Assembly (NCBI RefSeq): GCF_005080685.1
Contig: NZ_CP039371.1
Location: forward strand, 3,906,001 to 3,970,000
DNA from: Pseudomonas putida
GTDB lineage: Bacteria > Pseudomonadota > Gammaproteobacteria > Pseudomonadales > Pseudomonadaceae
Length of the DNA: 64,000 bases
Direction: 5' to 3'
Position numbers and translations under genes: made by a program. Below, one piece after another: positions 48,525-58,005 of the stretch; positions within the stretch are counted from its first letter, which is position 1; the number at the start of each line of letters is the position of its first letter. The notes under the pieces are model-generated. The model was not told where the DNA came from, searched no databases, and was given only the letters and a program-made list of their open reading frames with translations.

Positions 48525-49454
48525 ATGATCGCTACCTCTGCCCCCGTTGCCGGTGCTGCCACCGGCCAGCGCAACGCCCTGTTCGTTGCACACATCGCTG
48601 CCATACTGTTCGGCCTGACCGGCATCCTCGGCGCTTTGATCGAGGCCGACGCCAGCATCATCACCTTCGGACGCGCCACTTTCGCCTTCATCGCCCTGGG
48701 CTTCGTCGCCGGGCTCAAGGGCACCCGCCTGCTCGATGCGCTGAAAATGCGCAACCTGCCAATACTGGGCCTGACCGGCGCCTTGCTGGCCGCGCACTGG
48801 GTGACGTTCTTCATCGCCGTCAAAGTCGGCGGCGTAGCAGTGGCCACCTTGGGCTTCGCCAGCTTCCCGGCGTTCATCGCGCTGATCGAACGCAGCGTGT
48901 TCGGCCAGCGCATCGGCGCCACCCAAGCCTTGCTGCTGACCCTGGTGACCGCTGGCCTGGTGCTGGTCGTGCCGACCTTCGACCTGCTCGACAAAGGCAC
49001 CGTGGGTCTGCTCTGGGGATTGGCCTCGGGCCTGTCGTTCGCCCTGCTGACCGTTGCCAACCGTCGCCGCGCGGCCAGCATGAACGCCATGCAAGTGGCC
49101 TTCTGGCAGAACGTGGTGGTGGCTGCCCTGGTGTCGCCTTTCGCCTTCACGCACCTGGGCAACACCAGCCTGGGCGGCGATGACTGGGTCAACCTGGCAC
49201 TGCTGGGCGTGTTCTGCACCGGGCTGTCACAGTTCCTGTTCGTCAAGAGCCTGGAGCGCTTGGAAGCCCGCACCGCCGGCATGATCATCGCGCTGGAGCC
49301 GGTGTACGCGATCATCGGCGCCTGGTGGCTGTTCGCCGAGCAACCGACCCTGCGCATGGGGGCCGGCGCTGCGTTGATCGTGCTGGCGACCCTCCTCGCC
49401 GCAGCGCGCAAGACGCCTGCCGAGCAAGGGGATACCAGCCGCTGCGCACATTGA
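48525..49454 (+). CDS. EamA/DMT-family transporter
   Basis: This 309-residue protein starts MIATSAPVAGAATGQRNALF and has about ten hydrophobic segments in two EamA repeats (FGLTGILGALIEADASIITF, TGLSQFLFVKSLERLEARTA). It is a drug/metabolite-type exporter, often for amino acids or related compounds. The start was chosen at the second in-frame Met because the first lies in sequence unlike the family. Substrate unknown. Confidence 0.9.
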   Translation: MIATSAPVAGAATGQRNALFVAHIAAILFGLTGILGALIEADASIITFGRATFAFIALGFVAGLKGTRLLDALKMRNLPILGLTGALLAAHWVTFFIAVKVGGVAVATLGFASFPAFIALIERSVFGQRIGATQALLLTLVTAGLVLVVPTFDLLDKGTVGLLWGLASGLSFALLTVANRRRAASMNAMQVAFWQNVVVAALVSPFAFTHLGNTSLGGDDWVNLALLGVFCTGLSQFLFVKSLERLEARTAGMIIALEPVYAIIGAWWLFAEQPTLRMGAGAALIVLATLLAAARKTPAEQGDTSRCAH

Positions 49455-49463
49455 TCTGCTTTC

Positions 49464-49503
49464 TGTGGGAGCGGCCCTATCGCGACACAAGGCCGCTCCC
49501 ACA
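49464..49503. repeat. REP-type hairpin after the EamA gene
   Basis: TGTGGGAGCGGCC and GGCCGCTCCCACA form a perfect 13-bp stem starting 10 bases after the stop. It lies between convergent EamA and nrtR genes and may end both transcripts. Confidence 0.8.
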
Positions 49504-49516
49504 AGTACGAGGCCGC

Positions 49517-50220
49517 TCAGCCGCCTTCGGGCAGCAAACTACGATCGAACATGAACGGCCGCTCCCCCTGCGGCGTGTATTGATACAACTGCTGCGGCCG
49601 CCCCAACCGTGGCTGGTTCTTCTCCCCGGTATCGCGCACCCACCCCAACTCGCGCAACCGCTCCAGGCGCTTGCGCAGCGAGGTGTTGTTCACCGTCTGC
49701 CCCAGGCAGGCCTGCACCGCCCCCAACGCATCGAGCACGGTGAACCTCTGCGCCAGTAGATACAGCGGTACGCTGCTATACACGGTCTTGGCCGCCAGCC
49801 GCTCACGGGCGCGCTCCACCAGCAGGTTGTGGTCGAACGGCAACAGGACCTTGCGCGCCAATACGCTGTCCAACTCGAAAAATGCCAGCTGGTCGCCCTC
49901 GACCTGTTGCTGCGGATCGAGCAAGGCCAGGTAGCAAGTACTCAACGACCAACCGCGCGGGTCGCGAAAAGCATTGCCTTCGGTGCCCACCTGCTCCAGG
50001 TAACGCGGCGACACCTGGGCCTTTTCGCGCAAGGCGCGGTCGGCGGCAGCCTCCAGACTGTTATCCGGGGTGCGTCCATTGACGATTACGCCAGGCAATG
50101 CCCACTGCCCTCTATGCGGCTCGCGCTCGCGACGGTGCAGAAGCACTTGTAGATGCTGGGCTTCGGGGCCAGACGCAGGGCGACGATATCGACACTGGCC
50201 AGGACTTCTACTGTACTCAC
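49517..50220 (-). pseudogene. nrtR: NrtR-type NUDIX regulator of NAD metabolism, frameshifted near its start
   Basis: AAGGAGG then GTG at 50220 opens MSTVEVLASVDIVALRLAP, but a run of four C (minus strand) at 50165-50168 throws the frame. With one more C it would continue EAQHLQVLLHRRERE into the long frame that ends at 49517. That part has the NUDIX-like region (HRGQWALPGVIVNG) and the C-terminal winged helix (VNNTSLRKRLERLRELGWV). NrtR represses NAD genes and senses ADP-ribose. It is divergent from pncA/pncB. The break may be real or a base-calling error in a homopolymer. Confidence 0.8.
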
Positions 50221-50358
50221 CAGGGAGCCTCCTTGTTGACTCCGCAATATTCCACCAGAGCCTTTAAGTAACGCAAGCCAGCACTGTTGAAGGTTTTATG
50301 CTTGACACACTTATTTCACCAGGTGGATTATATAGGCATTCCAGCGAGGAGAACCGCC

Positions 50359-51009
50359 ATGAAGATCGCCAGCTTCGATGTCGACGCGCAGAACGGCTTC
50401 ACCGCCAACGCCCCCCAGGAACTGCCGGTACCCGAGGGCAACGAAATCGCCCCGGACCTCAACGCCATGGCCCAGCGCGCCGACCTGCGCCTGGGCAGCA
50501 AGGACGCCCACCCCGCCAACGCCGCCTGGGTGGTTGCCGAACCTGGGCAAATGCTCCAGCCCCTGACCCTGGACAACGCCGACCTGACCTGGGTCAGCCA
50601 CTGCGTCCCCGGCACCCCTGGCTTCGAACTGCTGCCAGGCCTGCCCGCCCCCATCGACTACGACTACTTCGTCTGGAAAGGCGTCGAACCCGACCTGCAC
50701 CCCTACGGGGCCTGCTACCACGATCTCGCCGAACGCCGCTCCACCGGGGTCATCGAGTACCTCAAGGTGCAGCAGGTAGGCGCCGTGATCGTCGGCGGCC
50801 TGGCCCTGGACTACTGCGTCAAGACCACTGCCCAGCAACTGCGCCGGGCCGGGTTCCAGGTGCTTCTATACCTGCCCGCCTGCCGCGCGCTGACCCAAGA
50901 AGGCGCCATTGCCGCCTGCGGCGCGCTGGCTGCTGAAGGCGTGGTTCTCTGCGGCGACGAGGCCGCACTCGACTACCAGCTCTCTCTGATCAAGGAAGGC
51001 CGCCCATGA
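50359..51009 (+). CDS. pncA: Nicotinamidase
   Basis: The start [14 protein letters not shown] follows GAGGAG. The 216-residue protein has catalytic Asp9, a Lys in FVWKGVEPD, and the nucleophile Cys153 in [13 protein letters not shown], with Asp and His metal ligands in [10 protein letters not shown]. It converts nicotinamide to nicotinate in NAD salvage. Its stop overlaps the pncB start by ATGA, so the two are translationally coupled. NrtR is divergent and likely its repressor. Confidence 0.93.
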   Translation: MKIASFDVDAQNGFTANAPQELPVPEGNEIAPDLNAMAQRADLRLGSKDAHPANAAWVVAEPGQMLQPLTLDNADLTWVSHCVPGTPGFELLPGLPAPIDYDYFVWKGVEPDLHPYGACYHDLAERRSTGVIEYLKVQQVGAVIVGGLALDYCVKTTAQQLRRAGFQVLLYLPACRALTQEGAIAACGALAAEGVVLCGDEAALDYQLSLIKEGRP

Positions 51010-52205
51010 GCGACAGCGTATTCGGCCCGCGCATCATCCAGAACCTGCTGGACACCGACTTCTACAAGATCACCATGATGCAAGCGGTGCTGCACAACTA
51101 CCCCAACGCAGAAGTGCAGTGGGAATTCCGCTGCCGCAACGGCGAAGACCTTGCGCCCTACCTCGCCGAGATCCGCTACCAGGTCGAACAACTGGCCGAG
51201 GTCACGATTACCCACGACCAGCTGGCGTACCTGGAAAAGATCCCGTTCATCAAGCCAGACTTCATCCGTTTCCTCAGCCTGTTCCGCTTCAACCTGCGCT
51301 ACGTACAGATCGGCCTGGACGACAGCGGCCAACTGGCGATCCGCGTGCGGGGGCCGTGGCTGCACGTGATCCTCTATGAAATCCCACTGCTGGCGATCAT
51401 CAGCGAAGTACGCAACCGTTATCGCTACCGGGATGTAGTGATCGAGCAGGTCGGCGAGCGCTTGTACCAGAAGCTCGACTGGCTGCAGTGCGAAGCCAGC
51501 ACCGAGGAACTGGCGGGCTTCCAGCTGGCCGACTTCGGCACGCGGCGGCGTTTTTCCTACCGGGTCCAGGAAGAGGTCGTGAACATTCTCAAGCACGACT
51601 TCCCTGGCCGCTTCGTCGGCACCAGCAACGTGCACCTGGCCCGTGAATACGATCTGCGGCCCATCGGCACCATGGCCCACGAATGGTTCATGGCGCACCA
51701 GCAACTCGGCCCACGCCTGGTCGACAGCCAGGCGGCTGCGCTGGAGTGCTGGGTACGTGAATACCGCGGACAACTGGGCATCGCCCTCACCGACTGCATC
51801 ACCATGGACGCCTTCATGGGGGATTTCGACCTGTACTTCGCCAAGCTGTTCGATGGCCTGCGCCACGACTCAGGCGATCCGCTGGCCTGGGCGGAAAAAG
51901 CCATCGCCCACTACGAGCGGCTGGGGGTCGACCCGAAAGGCAAGACACTGATCTTCTCCGACGGGCTGGACTTCGCCAAGGCGCTTGGGCTGTACCGGGC
52001 CTTGCACGAGCGGATCAACGTGAGCTTCGGCATCGGGACGCGGTTGACCTGCGATATTCCTGGGGTGGAGCCGATGAACATCGTGATCAAGATGACCGAT
52101 TGCAATGGCGCGCCGGTGGCGAAGATTTCCGATAGCCCGGGCAAGACGCAATGCCGGGACGAGAATTTCGTGGCGTATTTGAAGCACGTGTTTCAGGTGG
52201 GGTGA
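51006..52205 (+). CDS. pncB: Nicotinate phosphoribosyltransferase
   Basis: This 399-residue protein has the expected length and the family segments [54 protein letters not shown] with the active-site His, and [19 protein letters not shown]. It makes nicotinate mononucleotide from nicotinate and PRPP. It starts inside the pncA stop (ATGA) and completes the nicotinamide salvage step begun there. Confidence 0.97.
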   Translation: MSDSVFGPRIIQNLLDTDFYKITMMQAVLHNYPNAEVQWEFRCRNGEDLAPYLAEIRYQVEQLAEVTITHDQLAYLEKIPFIKPDFIRFLSLFRFNLRYVQIGLDDSGQLAIRVRGPWLHVILYEIPLLAIISEVRNRYRYRDVVIEQVGERLYQKLDWLQCEASTEELAGFQLADFGTRRRFSYRVQEEVVNILKHDFPGRFVGTSNVHLAREYDLRPIGTMAHEWFMAHQQLGPRLVDSQAAALECWVREYRGQLGIALTDCITMDAFMGDFDLYFAKLFDGLRHDSGDPLAWAEKAIAHYERLGVDPKGKTLIFSDGLDFAKALGLYRALHERINVSFGIGTRLTCDIPGVEPMNIVIKMTDCNGAPVAKISDSPGKTQCRDENFVAYLKHVFQVG

Positions 52206-52214
52206 ATCAACAGC

Positions 52215-52382
52215 CTAGTCCCCGTTCGGCTGCGCACTCACCTGCTCCGCCTCCTGCGCCGCCAGCTTTTCCCGGTCCGCCTTGCTGATGTACCTGGGCT
52301 TGTTACTGCGCGGCGCGAGCTTGGCGGCGGCCTTCTTGGCATGGGCCTTGAGCAGTTGCTTGATCTTTTTCTGACGGTTCAT
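52215..52382 (-). CDS. DUF2986-family small basic protein
   Basis: This 55-residue frame reads MNRQKKIKQLLKAHAKKAAA, then KLAPRSNKPRYISKADREKL and an acidic tail. The Lys-rich start and the central KPRYISKA segment match the DUF2986 family of small proteins common in gamma-proteobacteria, of unknown function; a nucleic-acid role is only a guess from charge. It ends 10 bases after pncB in the opposite orientation. Confidence 0.8.
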   Translation of the reverse strand: MNRQKKIKQLLKAHAKKAAAKLAPRSNKPRYISKADREKLAAQEAEQVSAQPNGD

Positions 52383-52477
52383 GGTTCACTCTGGCGGAAT
52401 CGCGGTGTGCCCATGATACCGGCCGCCGAGCAAATCGACGCGCTTTCTTGCAAGGCTTGCCCGGCGGCCAACCCTGG

Positions 52478-53455
52478 TTACTCGCCCCACACGTCCTTGA
52501 GGACGTTGACCCAGTTCTCACCCATGATCTTGCGTACCACCCGCTCGGAATGGCCGCGCTTGAGCAAGGTTTCGGTGAGGTTGGGGAATTCGCCCACGGT
52601 GCGAATGCCCAGCGGGTTGATGATCTTGCCGAAGTTGGTCAGGCGCCGGGCGTAGCCCTTGTCGTGGGTCAGGTACTCGAAGAACTCCTGGCCGTGACCC
52701 TGGGTGAAGTCGGTACCGATACCGATGGCGTCTTCACCGACGATGTTCATGGTGTACTCGATGGCCTCGGCGTAGTCGTCGATGGTCGAGTCGATGCCCT
52801 TGGCCAGGAACGGCGCGAACATGGTCACGCCGACGAAGCCGCCATGGTCGGCGATGAACTTCAGCTCTTCGTCCGACTTGTTGCGCGGGTGCTCCTTGAG
52901 GCCCGAAGGCAGGCAGTGCGAGTAGCAGACCGGCTTCTTCGATTCAAGGATGACTTCTTCGGAGGTTTTGGAGCCGACATGGGACAGGTCGCACATGATG
53001 CCGACGCGGTTCATTTCGGCGACGATTTCGCGACCGAAGCCCGACAGGCCGCCGTCACGCTCGTAGCAGCCGGTGCCGACCAGGTTCTGGGTGTTGTAGC
53101 ACATCTGCACGATGCCCACGCCCAGCTGCTTGAACACCTCGACGTAGGCGATCTGGTCCTCGAACGCATGGGCGTTCTGGAAGCCGAAGAGGATGCCGGT
53201 CTTGCCCAGCTCCTTGGCCTTGCGGATGTTGGCGGTGGTGCGCACCGGCATCACCAGGTCGCTGTTGTCGCGGATCAGCTTCTGGCTGGCGGCGATCTGG
53301 TCGACGGTGGCCTTGAAGCCTTCCCAGACCGACACCGTGCAGTTGGCCGCAGTGAGCCCGCCCTTGCGCATGTCCTCGAACAGCTCGCGGTTCCATTTGG
53401 CAATGATCAGGCCGTCGATGACGATGCTGGCGTCATGTATCTCACGTGGGTTCAT
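52478..53455 (-). CDS. Dipeptidase-like protein (peptidase M19 family, atypical)
   Basis: The start MNPREIHDASIVIDGLIIAK follows AGAGG. The 325-residue protein has the M19 fold features (CDLSHVGSKTSEEVILESKK, VCYSHCLPSGLKEHPRNK, GEDAIGIGTDFTQGHGQEF). The N-terminal metal motif of renal dipeptidase, His-x-Asp in DGHNDLP, is replaced by DGLIIAK, so a normal two-metal site is doubtful. The closest known relative in my memory is the dipeptidase-like gene of the choline and glycine-betaine region of P. aeruginosa. It precedes no such genes here; an MHS transporter gene is upstream. Confidence 0.85.
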   Translation of the reverse strand: MNPREIHDASIVIDGLIIAKWNRELFEDMRKGGLTAANCTVSVWEGFKATVDQIAASQKLIRDNSDLVMPVRTTANIRKAKELGKTGILFGFQNAHAFEDQIAYVEVFKQLGVGIVQMCYNTQNLVGTGCYERDGGLSGFGREIVAEMNRVGIMCDLSHVGSKTSEEVILESKKPVCYSHCLPSGLKEHPRNKSDEELKFIADHGGFVGVTMFAPFLAKGIDSTIDDYAEAIEYTMNIVGEDAIGIGTDFTQGHGQEFFEYLTHDKGYARRLTNFGKIINPLGIRTVGEFPNLTETLLKRGHSERVVRKIMGENWVNVLKDVWGE

Positions 53456-53513
53456 CGTGTACCTCTTGGTGGGTCGATGCGCGAGCCTCACCCCGCGCAC
53501 CTCAGGTTGGTGC

Positions 53514-54857
53514 TCAGCCCTGGCTGTTCGCGCAGCGCTGCGCAGGCGAAGGCTCGGCGTCGTGTTCATCGTGCAGCGAGATGCGCGACGTCTCTGGCAA
53601 TGCCAGCCCGCCGGCCATCGCCAGCAGGGCGATCAGCACCAGGTAGAAGGCCGGCGCCAGGCTGCTGCCAGTGAGGGTTATCAGCCAGGTCGCCACCAGC
53701 GGTGCAGTACCGCCGAACAGGGTGTAGGCCACGTTGTAGGTGATGGCCGATGCGGTGTAGCGGGCCCGGGTCGGGAAAACCTCAGAGAGCAGCGCGGCCG
53801 TGACCACGCCTGAGAACACCGCAGCCACCGCCAGCAATATGACCCCCAGCACGGCTGCGTACAGGTCGCCGGAACTGGCCAGCCAATAGGCAGGAAACAC
53901 CGCGACAATGGCCCACAGGCAGGTGAAGCCCATGGTCTTGCGCCGCCCGAAGCGGTCGGCGAAGGCACCGGCCACGGGGCAGGCGCCCGCCGAGAACAGC
54001 AAGGCGATGGTCGACACCATCAGGGCCTGCGCACGGGTGAGCTGGCCGACCACTTGCAGGTACGTGGCGAAGTAGGTGGTGAACATGTAGAACGACAGCG
54101 CGGTCAGCGAAATGAACGCGCCAAGCCGGAGAATCGTGCCGCTGTGGTGCTTGAAGGTTTCCTTCAATGGCGAATGGGCGTGATCGTCTTCAGTGGCCAT
54201 GGCCTGCTTGAAGGTCGGCGTTTCTTCCATCTTCCAGCGCAGGTACAGGCCCACGATCCCCAGCGGCGCCGCGACCAGGAACGGCACTCGCCATCCCCAG
54301 CTGCTCATGGCCTCGGGCGACAGGCTGGCATCGAGCAGGTAGGCGATCACCGCCGCCGAGGCGAATGCGGAGAAGGTCGACACCGGGATGAAGCTGCCAT
54401 ACCAGGCGCGCTTGTGCCGTGGCGCATGCTCCATGAGGTAGGCACAAGCCCCGGCGTATTCGCCGCCAGCGGAGAAGCCCTGGATGCAGCGCGTCACCGT
54501 CAGCAGGATGGGTGCCAGCAGGCCGATGCTCTCATAGGTGGGCAGCAGCCCGATGACCGTGGTGGCCCCCGCCATCATCAATACCGTCATCGACAGGACC
54601 CGCTTGCGTCCGTAGCGGTCGCCGAGGGATCCGAACACCACACCGCCCAACGGGCGGAACGCGAAGGCCACGGCGAACACGGCGAAGGTCTGCAACAGCG
54701 CCGCATTGGGGTCGTCACTGGAAAAGAACTGCCTGGCGATCACCGTTGCCAGAAAGCCATAGACGGCGAAGTCGAACCACTCCACGAAATTGCCGACCGC
54801 CGCTGCGGTGGTCACTTTGCGGAGCATGGAAGGTGACACAGGCGCACTATTACTCAT
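53514..54857 (-). CDS. MFS transporter, metabolite:H+ symporter family
   Basis: The start MSNSAPVSPSMLRKVTTAAA follows GGAG. The 447-residue protein has twelve predicted membrane segments and the MHS signatures AAAVGNFVEWFDFAVYG, PLGGVVFGSLGDRYGRKRVL and QGFSAGGEYAGACAYLMEHA. MHS proteins import shikimate, alpha-ketoglutarate, proline-betaine and similar compounds. It lies just upstream of the dipeptidase-like gene on the same strand, 58 bases apart, suggesting joint use of one substrate. Confidence 0.93.
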   Translation of the reverse strand: MSNSAPVSPSMLRKVTTAAAVGNFVEWFDFAVYGFLATVIARQFFSSDDPNAALLQTFAVFAVAFAFRPLGGVVFGSLGDRYGRKRVLSMTVLMMAGATTVIGLLPTYESIGLLAPILLTVTRCIQGFSAGGEYAGACAYLMEHAPRHKRAWYGSFIPVSTFSAFASAAVIAYLLDASLSPEAMSSWGWRVPFLVAAPLGIVGLYLRWKMEETPTFKQAMATEDDHAHSPLKETFKHHSGTILRLGAFISLTALSFYMFTTYFATYLQVVGQLTRAQALMVSTIALLFSAGACPVAGAFADRFGRRKTMGFTCLWAIVAVFPAYWLASSGDLYAAVLGVILLAVAAVFSGVVTAALLSEVFPTRARYTASAITYNVAYTLFGGTAPLVATWLITLTGSSLAPAFYLVLIALLAMAGGLALPETSRISLHDEHDAEPSPAQRCANSQG

Positions 54858-55198
54858 GCAGTTGCTCTCCTGGTTTTTTTTAATTGGCCGCACAAACGTG
54901 CGTTTAGGATGGGCAGCAATGAAGCAAGGATTTAATCGGCAAGGCGACGCGCAGGGTCTTTCGCCACGTCAATCGCAGGGAAGTTGAATACGGTATTGTT
55001 ATTTGAAATAGGGGATTCGAAGTTCACCGCTGCAACCGCAGCAGGGCCTTGAAACAGCGATCGGTTGTCGCCAAATCGAAGCTGATGTCATCATAGGGCG
55101 GCCGTACCGAGGGGTCCAGGCATCGCGATCACCTAGGTGATCAACTGAAAAAGGGAAGCGACTCGGGCTCTGGAAAGCCACTTACAAGGGGTCGAGGC
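54858..55198. other. Intergenic region before the LuxR remnant, with one palindrome
   Basis: No gene is supported in these 341 bases. It contains the MHS ribosome-binding site on the minus strand, a mixed AT-rich stretch around 54990 that could hold a promoter, and the perfect palindrome at 55127-55142. Confidence 0.45.
55127..55142. promoter_or_regulatory. 16-bp perfect palindrome upstream of the LuxR-type gene
   Basis: GATCACCTAGGTGATC is perfectly self-complementary. It lies 57 bases before the start of the LuxR-type gene. It is a candidate operator, perhaps for that regulator itself. Confidence 0.45.
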
Positions 55199-55761
55199 GT
55201 GAGCAGTGATGACAGCGGGCCTGATGCCCTGCGTATTCTCCACCATCTTCCAGTGGCCGTGATCGTTGCCGAGAATCGTAAGATCACCCACTGTAACGAG
55301 CGCGCGCTGACAATGTTTCGTGCCACCCCGGAGCACATCATCGGCGCCTCTTTCGCGCTGCTCTATCCCGAACAGAAGACTTCCTGAAGGCCGCCGAACA
55401 CTTCGCCCCGTTGCTGTCCCGGCACGAACACTTCAATGACGATCGCATCATGAGGCGCCTGGACGGCTCGCACTTCTGGGTCACGGTCAGGGGCTATGGG
55501 TTCAATGAAGCCAACCCCTATCAACATGCGGCCTGGGTCTTCACCGACCCGGAGCAGGAACAACACCCTTCCCACGGCAAAGTCACCCTTACGCCCCGCG
55601 AGCGCGAAGTCGCGGCCCTGCTCGTCGATGGCCAGACCAGCAAGGAGGCGGCCAAGACGCTGGGTATCAGCCCGCGGACCGTGGATATTCACAGGTGCAG
55701 TTTGTTGAAGAAGTACGCGGTTAACAATACGGCTGACCTGATTGCTCGGTTGGTGGATTGA
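55199..55761 (+). pseudogene. PAS-LuxR regulator with one frameshift
   Basis: The first frame (GTG start) reads VAVIVAENRKITHCNERALT and FALLYPEQ, a PAS domain, then stops at 55387. The second frame continues DFLKAAEHFAPLLSRHEHFN and HFWVTVRGYGFNEANP, the rest of the PAS, then a LuxR helix-turn-helix (LTPREREVAALLVDGQTSKE, KTLGISPRTVDIHRCSLLKK) and a stop at 55761. Losing one base near 55376 explains the break. Restored, it would be a PAS-HTH regulator of about 187 residues. It may be inactive, or the base may be miscalled. Confidence 0.75.
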
Positions 55762-55824
55762 GTGTGCGCTTGAGGGTCGTGGTGCCGCATACATCGAGCG
55801 CCACCGCAAACCCCTAGCGCACGC

Positions 55825-56697
55825 CTACCCCAGGCACATCTCCAAAAACCGCGCAGCCGCCCGCGAAGGCGTGGCCGCGTGCGGCATCAGGATGGAAAAA
55901 CGCCGTACCAGCGGCAGTGGCCCGATCCGCACCCGGTGCAGTGCGCCATCCTCGTGCCTGATCGACATGGCCGAGACGAAACCGATGCCCATCCCAGCCC
56001 GCACGGCCTCCTTGACCCCTTCCACTCCGGCGATCTCCAGCGCCACGCGCATCGCCACGCCCTCACGGGCGAACGCCCGCTCGACCATCTGGCGCACGCC
56101 CGAGCCGCTCTCGCGCAGCACCAGCGGATAATCGCCCAGCGCCTTCAGCACATGGCGTTCCTGCCCCGCCAACGGGTGACCACTGGGCACGATGGCAACG
56201 ATCTCGTCCTCGCGCCAGGGCGTGACCTCGGTGCCCAAGGGCAGCGACTGCCCAGGCGGGCCTTCGATAAGAGCGATATCGACGTTGTCCAGCGCCGCGA
56301 CGATTTCGGCGCTGTTGCCGTTGCTGGTAGTCACCACGACATCCGGGTAACGGGCCTGGAAGTCGGCGAGCAGGTAGGGCAGCAGGTAGCTGGCCGGCGT
56401 GGTGCTGGCGCCGATGCGCAAGGTGCCACGCTCCAGGCCGAGCATCGCTTCACGCAGTGCCTGGGCCTGGCGGAAGGTGTCGCGCAGGCGCTGGGCATGG
56501 GCCAGCAGTTGCTCGCCCGCCGGCGTCAACCGCACCCCGCGCCCGGCGCGCTGATAGAGCGGCTCGCCGAAGGCCTCCTGCAACAACTTGAGCTGGCCCG
56601 ATACCGCAGGCTGTGACAGGTGCAGGGCAAGGGCTGCGTGGCTGATGTTGCCATGCTCGGCGACGGTGGCGAAGGTTATCAGCTGTTCTGGGGTCAT
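55825..56697 (-). CDS. LysR-type regulator divergent from a YeiH-family transporter
   Basis: This 290-residue protein starts MTPEQLITFATVAEHGNISH and has the LysR helix-turn-helix HLSQPAVSGQLKLLQEAFGE, then a substrate domain from about residue 90. It resembles YeiE-type regulators, which lie divergent from yeiH-like genes. The 113-base intergenic region holds two dyads, including TTATAAGCTTATAA, which would suit a LysR tetramer. The effector may be sulfite or a related anion, by analogy. Confidence 0.92.
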   Translation of the reverse strand: MTPEQLITFATVAEHGNISHAALALHLSQPAVSGQLKLLQEAFGEPLYQRAGRGVRLTPAGEQLLAHAQRLRDTFRQAQALREAMLGLERGTLRIGASTTPASYLLPYLLADFQARYPDVVVTTSNGNSAEIVAALDNVDIALIEGPPGQSLPLGTEVTPWREDEIVAIVPSGHPLAGQERHVLKALGDYPLVLRESGSGVRQMVERAFAREGVAMRVALEIAGVEGVKEAVRAGMGIGFVSAMSIRHEDGALHRVRIGPLPLVRRFSILMPHAATPSRAAARFLEMCLG

Positions 56698-56704
56698 GAA
56701 TTCA

Positions 56705-56762
56705 AAATATCAGCTAAACGGATATTTCGCATTGTAAATGACGATTTTTTATAAGCTTATAA
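56705..56762. promoter_or_regulatory. LysR/yeiH intergenic dyads
   Basis: AAATATC and GATATTT are inverted arms at 56705-56711 and 56721-56727, and TTATAAGCTTATAA at 56749-56762 is a perfect 14-bp palindrome. These look like recognition and activation sites for the adjacent LysR protein. Confidence 0.5.
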
Positions 56763-56810
56763 CCGGATTATCGTAGTCCCTGTCGAAACTACCCTTGCGC
56801 AGGACTCACC

Positions 56811-57872
56811 ATGGCCACGCATTCTTCCCACTTCTCGTTTACGCCTACCCAAGCCACCCGCGGGCGGCTCAACGGCATCCTCTTCGTTGCCCTGTTCGCC
56901 GTGGCGGTGACCCAGTTGGCCGCGTTACCCGCTGTCGCCAGCCTCGGCATCAGCCCACTGATCGTCGGCATCGTCGCCGGCGCCTTGTATGGCAACGGCC
57001 TGCGCGACGGCGTGCCGGCCAGTTGGGCCAGCGGTATCGATTTTTCCGCACGCACGTTGCTGCGCATCGCCGTGGCCCTGTTCGGCTTGCGGGTCAGCCT
57101 GCAGGAGATCGCCGAGGTCGGCTGGTCGGGGCTGACGGTGGCCGTGCTGGTGGTCGCCAGCACCCTGATGCTCGGTGTCTGGTGCGGCACCCGCCTGCTC
57201 AAGCTGGACCGCGATACCGCCCTGTTGACCGCCGCCGGCAGCGCGATCTGTGGCGCGGCTGCGGTGCTGGCCTTCGAATCGGCTTTGCGCAGCGCACCGC
57301 ACAAGAGCGCCATGGCGGTGGGCAGCGTGGTGCTGTTCGGCACCTTGTCGATGTTGCTCTATCCGCTGGCGCTGAATCTCGGCTGGCTGCCGCTGGACAC
57401 TCTCGGTGCCGGGCTGTTCTTCGGCGGCACCTTGCACGAGGTGGCCCAGGTGGTGGGCGCGGCGAGCAATGTCAGCCCCGAGGCCACGCATATCGCCACC
57501 ATCGTCAAGATGACCCGGGTGATGCTGCTGGTACCGGTGTTGCTGCTGGTGGGGCTGTGGGTCAACCGTTCGCGCCAGGCTGGCCAAGGCGTGGGCAATG
57601 GGCGCATTGCCGTGCCTTGGTTCGCCTTCGGCTTTCTCGCCCTGGTACTGGTCAATTCGCTGCAGGTGCTGCCAGGTGGCGTGACTGAGGCGGTCAATCA
57701 GCTCGATACCTTTGCCCTGACCATGGCCATGACGGCACTGGGCATGGAGACCCGCTTCAGCCAGATCCGCCAGGCCGGGCCACGAGCGCTGGTGGCCGGG
57801 GCGATTCTCAACCTGTGGCTGGTCGGCGGTGGATTGGCCATTACCCTGGGGGTGCAGCGGTTGCTGGGTTGA
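56811..57872 (+). CDS. YeiH/YadS-type putative sulfate exporter family transporter
   Basis: This 353-residue membrane protein has about ten hydrophobic segments and the family features LYGNGLRDGVPASWASGIDF, RTLLRIAVALFGLRVSLQEI, AAGSAICGAAAVLAFESALR and FFGGTLHEVAQVVGAASNVS. This PSE family (Cons_hypoth698) is linked to export of sulfonates, sulfite or similar anions, with little direct evidence. It is divergent from its LysR regulator and followed by a REP-type hairpin. Confidence 0.9.
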   Translation: MATHSSHFSFTPTQATRGRLNGILFVALFAVAVTQLAALPAVASLGISPLIVGIVAGALYGNGLRDGVPASWASGIDFSARTLLRIAVALFGLRVSLQEIAEVGWSGLTVAVLVVASTLMLGVWCGTRLLKLDRDTALLTAAGSAICGAAAVLAFESALRSAPHKSAMAVGSVVLFGTLSMLLYPLALNLGWLPLDTLGAGLFFGGTLHEVAQVVGAASNVSPEATHIATIVKMTRVMLLVPVLLLVGLWVNRSRQAGQGVGNGRIAVPWFAFGFLALVLVNSLQVLPGGVTEAVNQLDTFALTMAMTALGMETRFSQIRQAGPRALVAGAILNLWLVGGGLAITLGVQRLLG

Positions 57873-57896
57873 TCCGGGTAGATCGGCGTCGTTCTT

Positions 57897-57916
57897 TTCG
57901 CGGGCAAGCCCGCGAA
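57897..57916 (+). terminator. REP-type hairpin after the YeiH gene
   Basis: TTCGCGGGC and GCCCGCGAA form a perfect 9-bp stem with an AA loop, followed by GCTTTTT. It is both a REP core and a plausible terminator. Confidence 0.75.
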
Positions 57917-58005
57917 GCTTTTTCCGACACCCCCTCGTTGCCACGCACATTTGCCGGTATGGTGTTGTCAAAGAAGGATGTTTTACCTGCACAGGAAAGA
58001 CTTAG

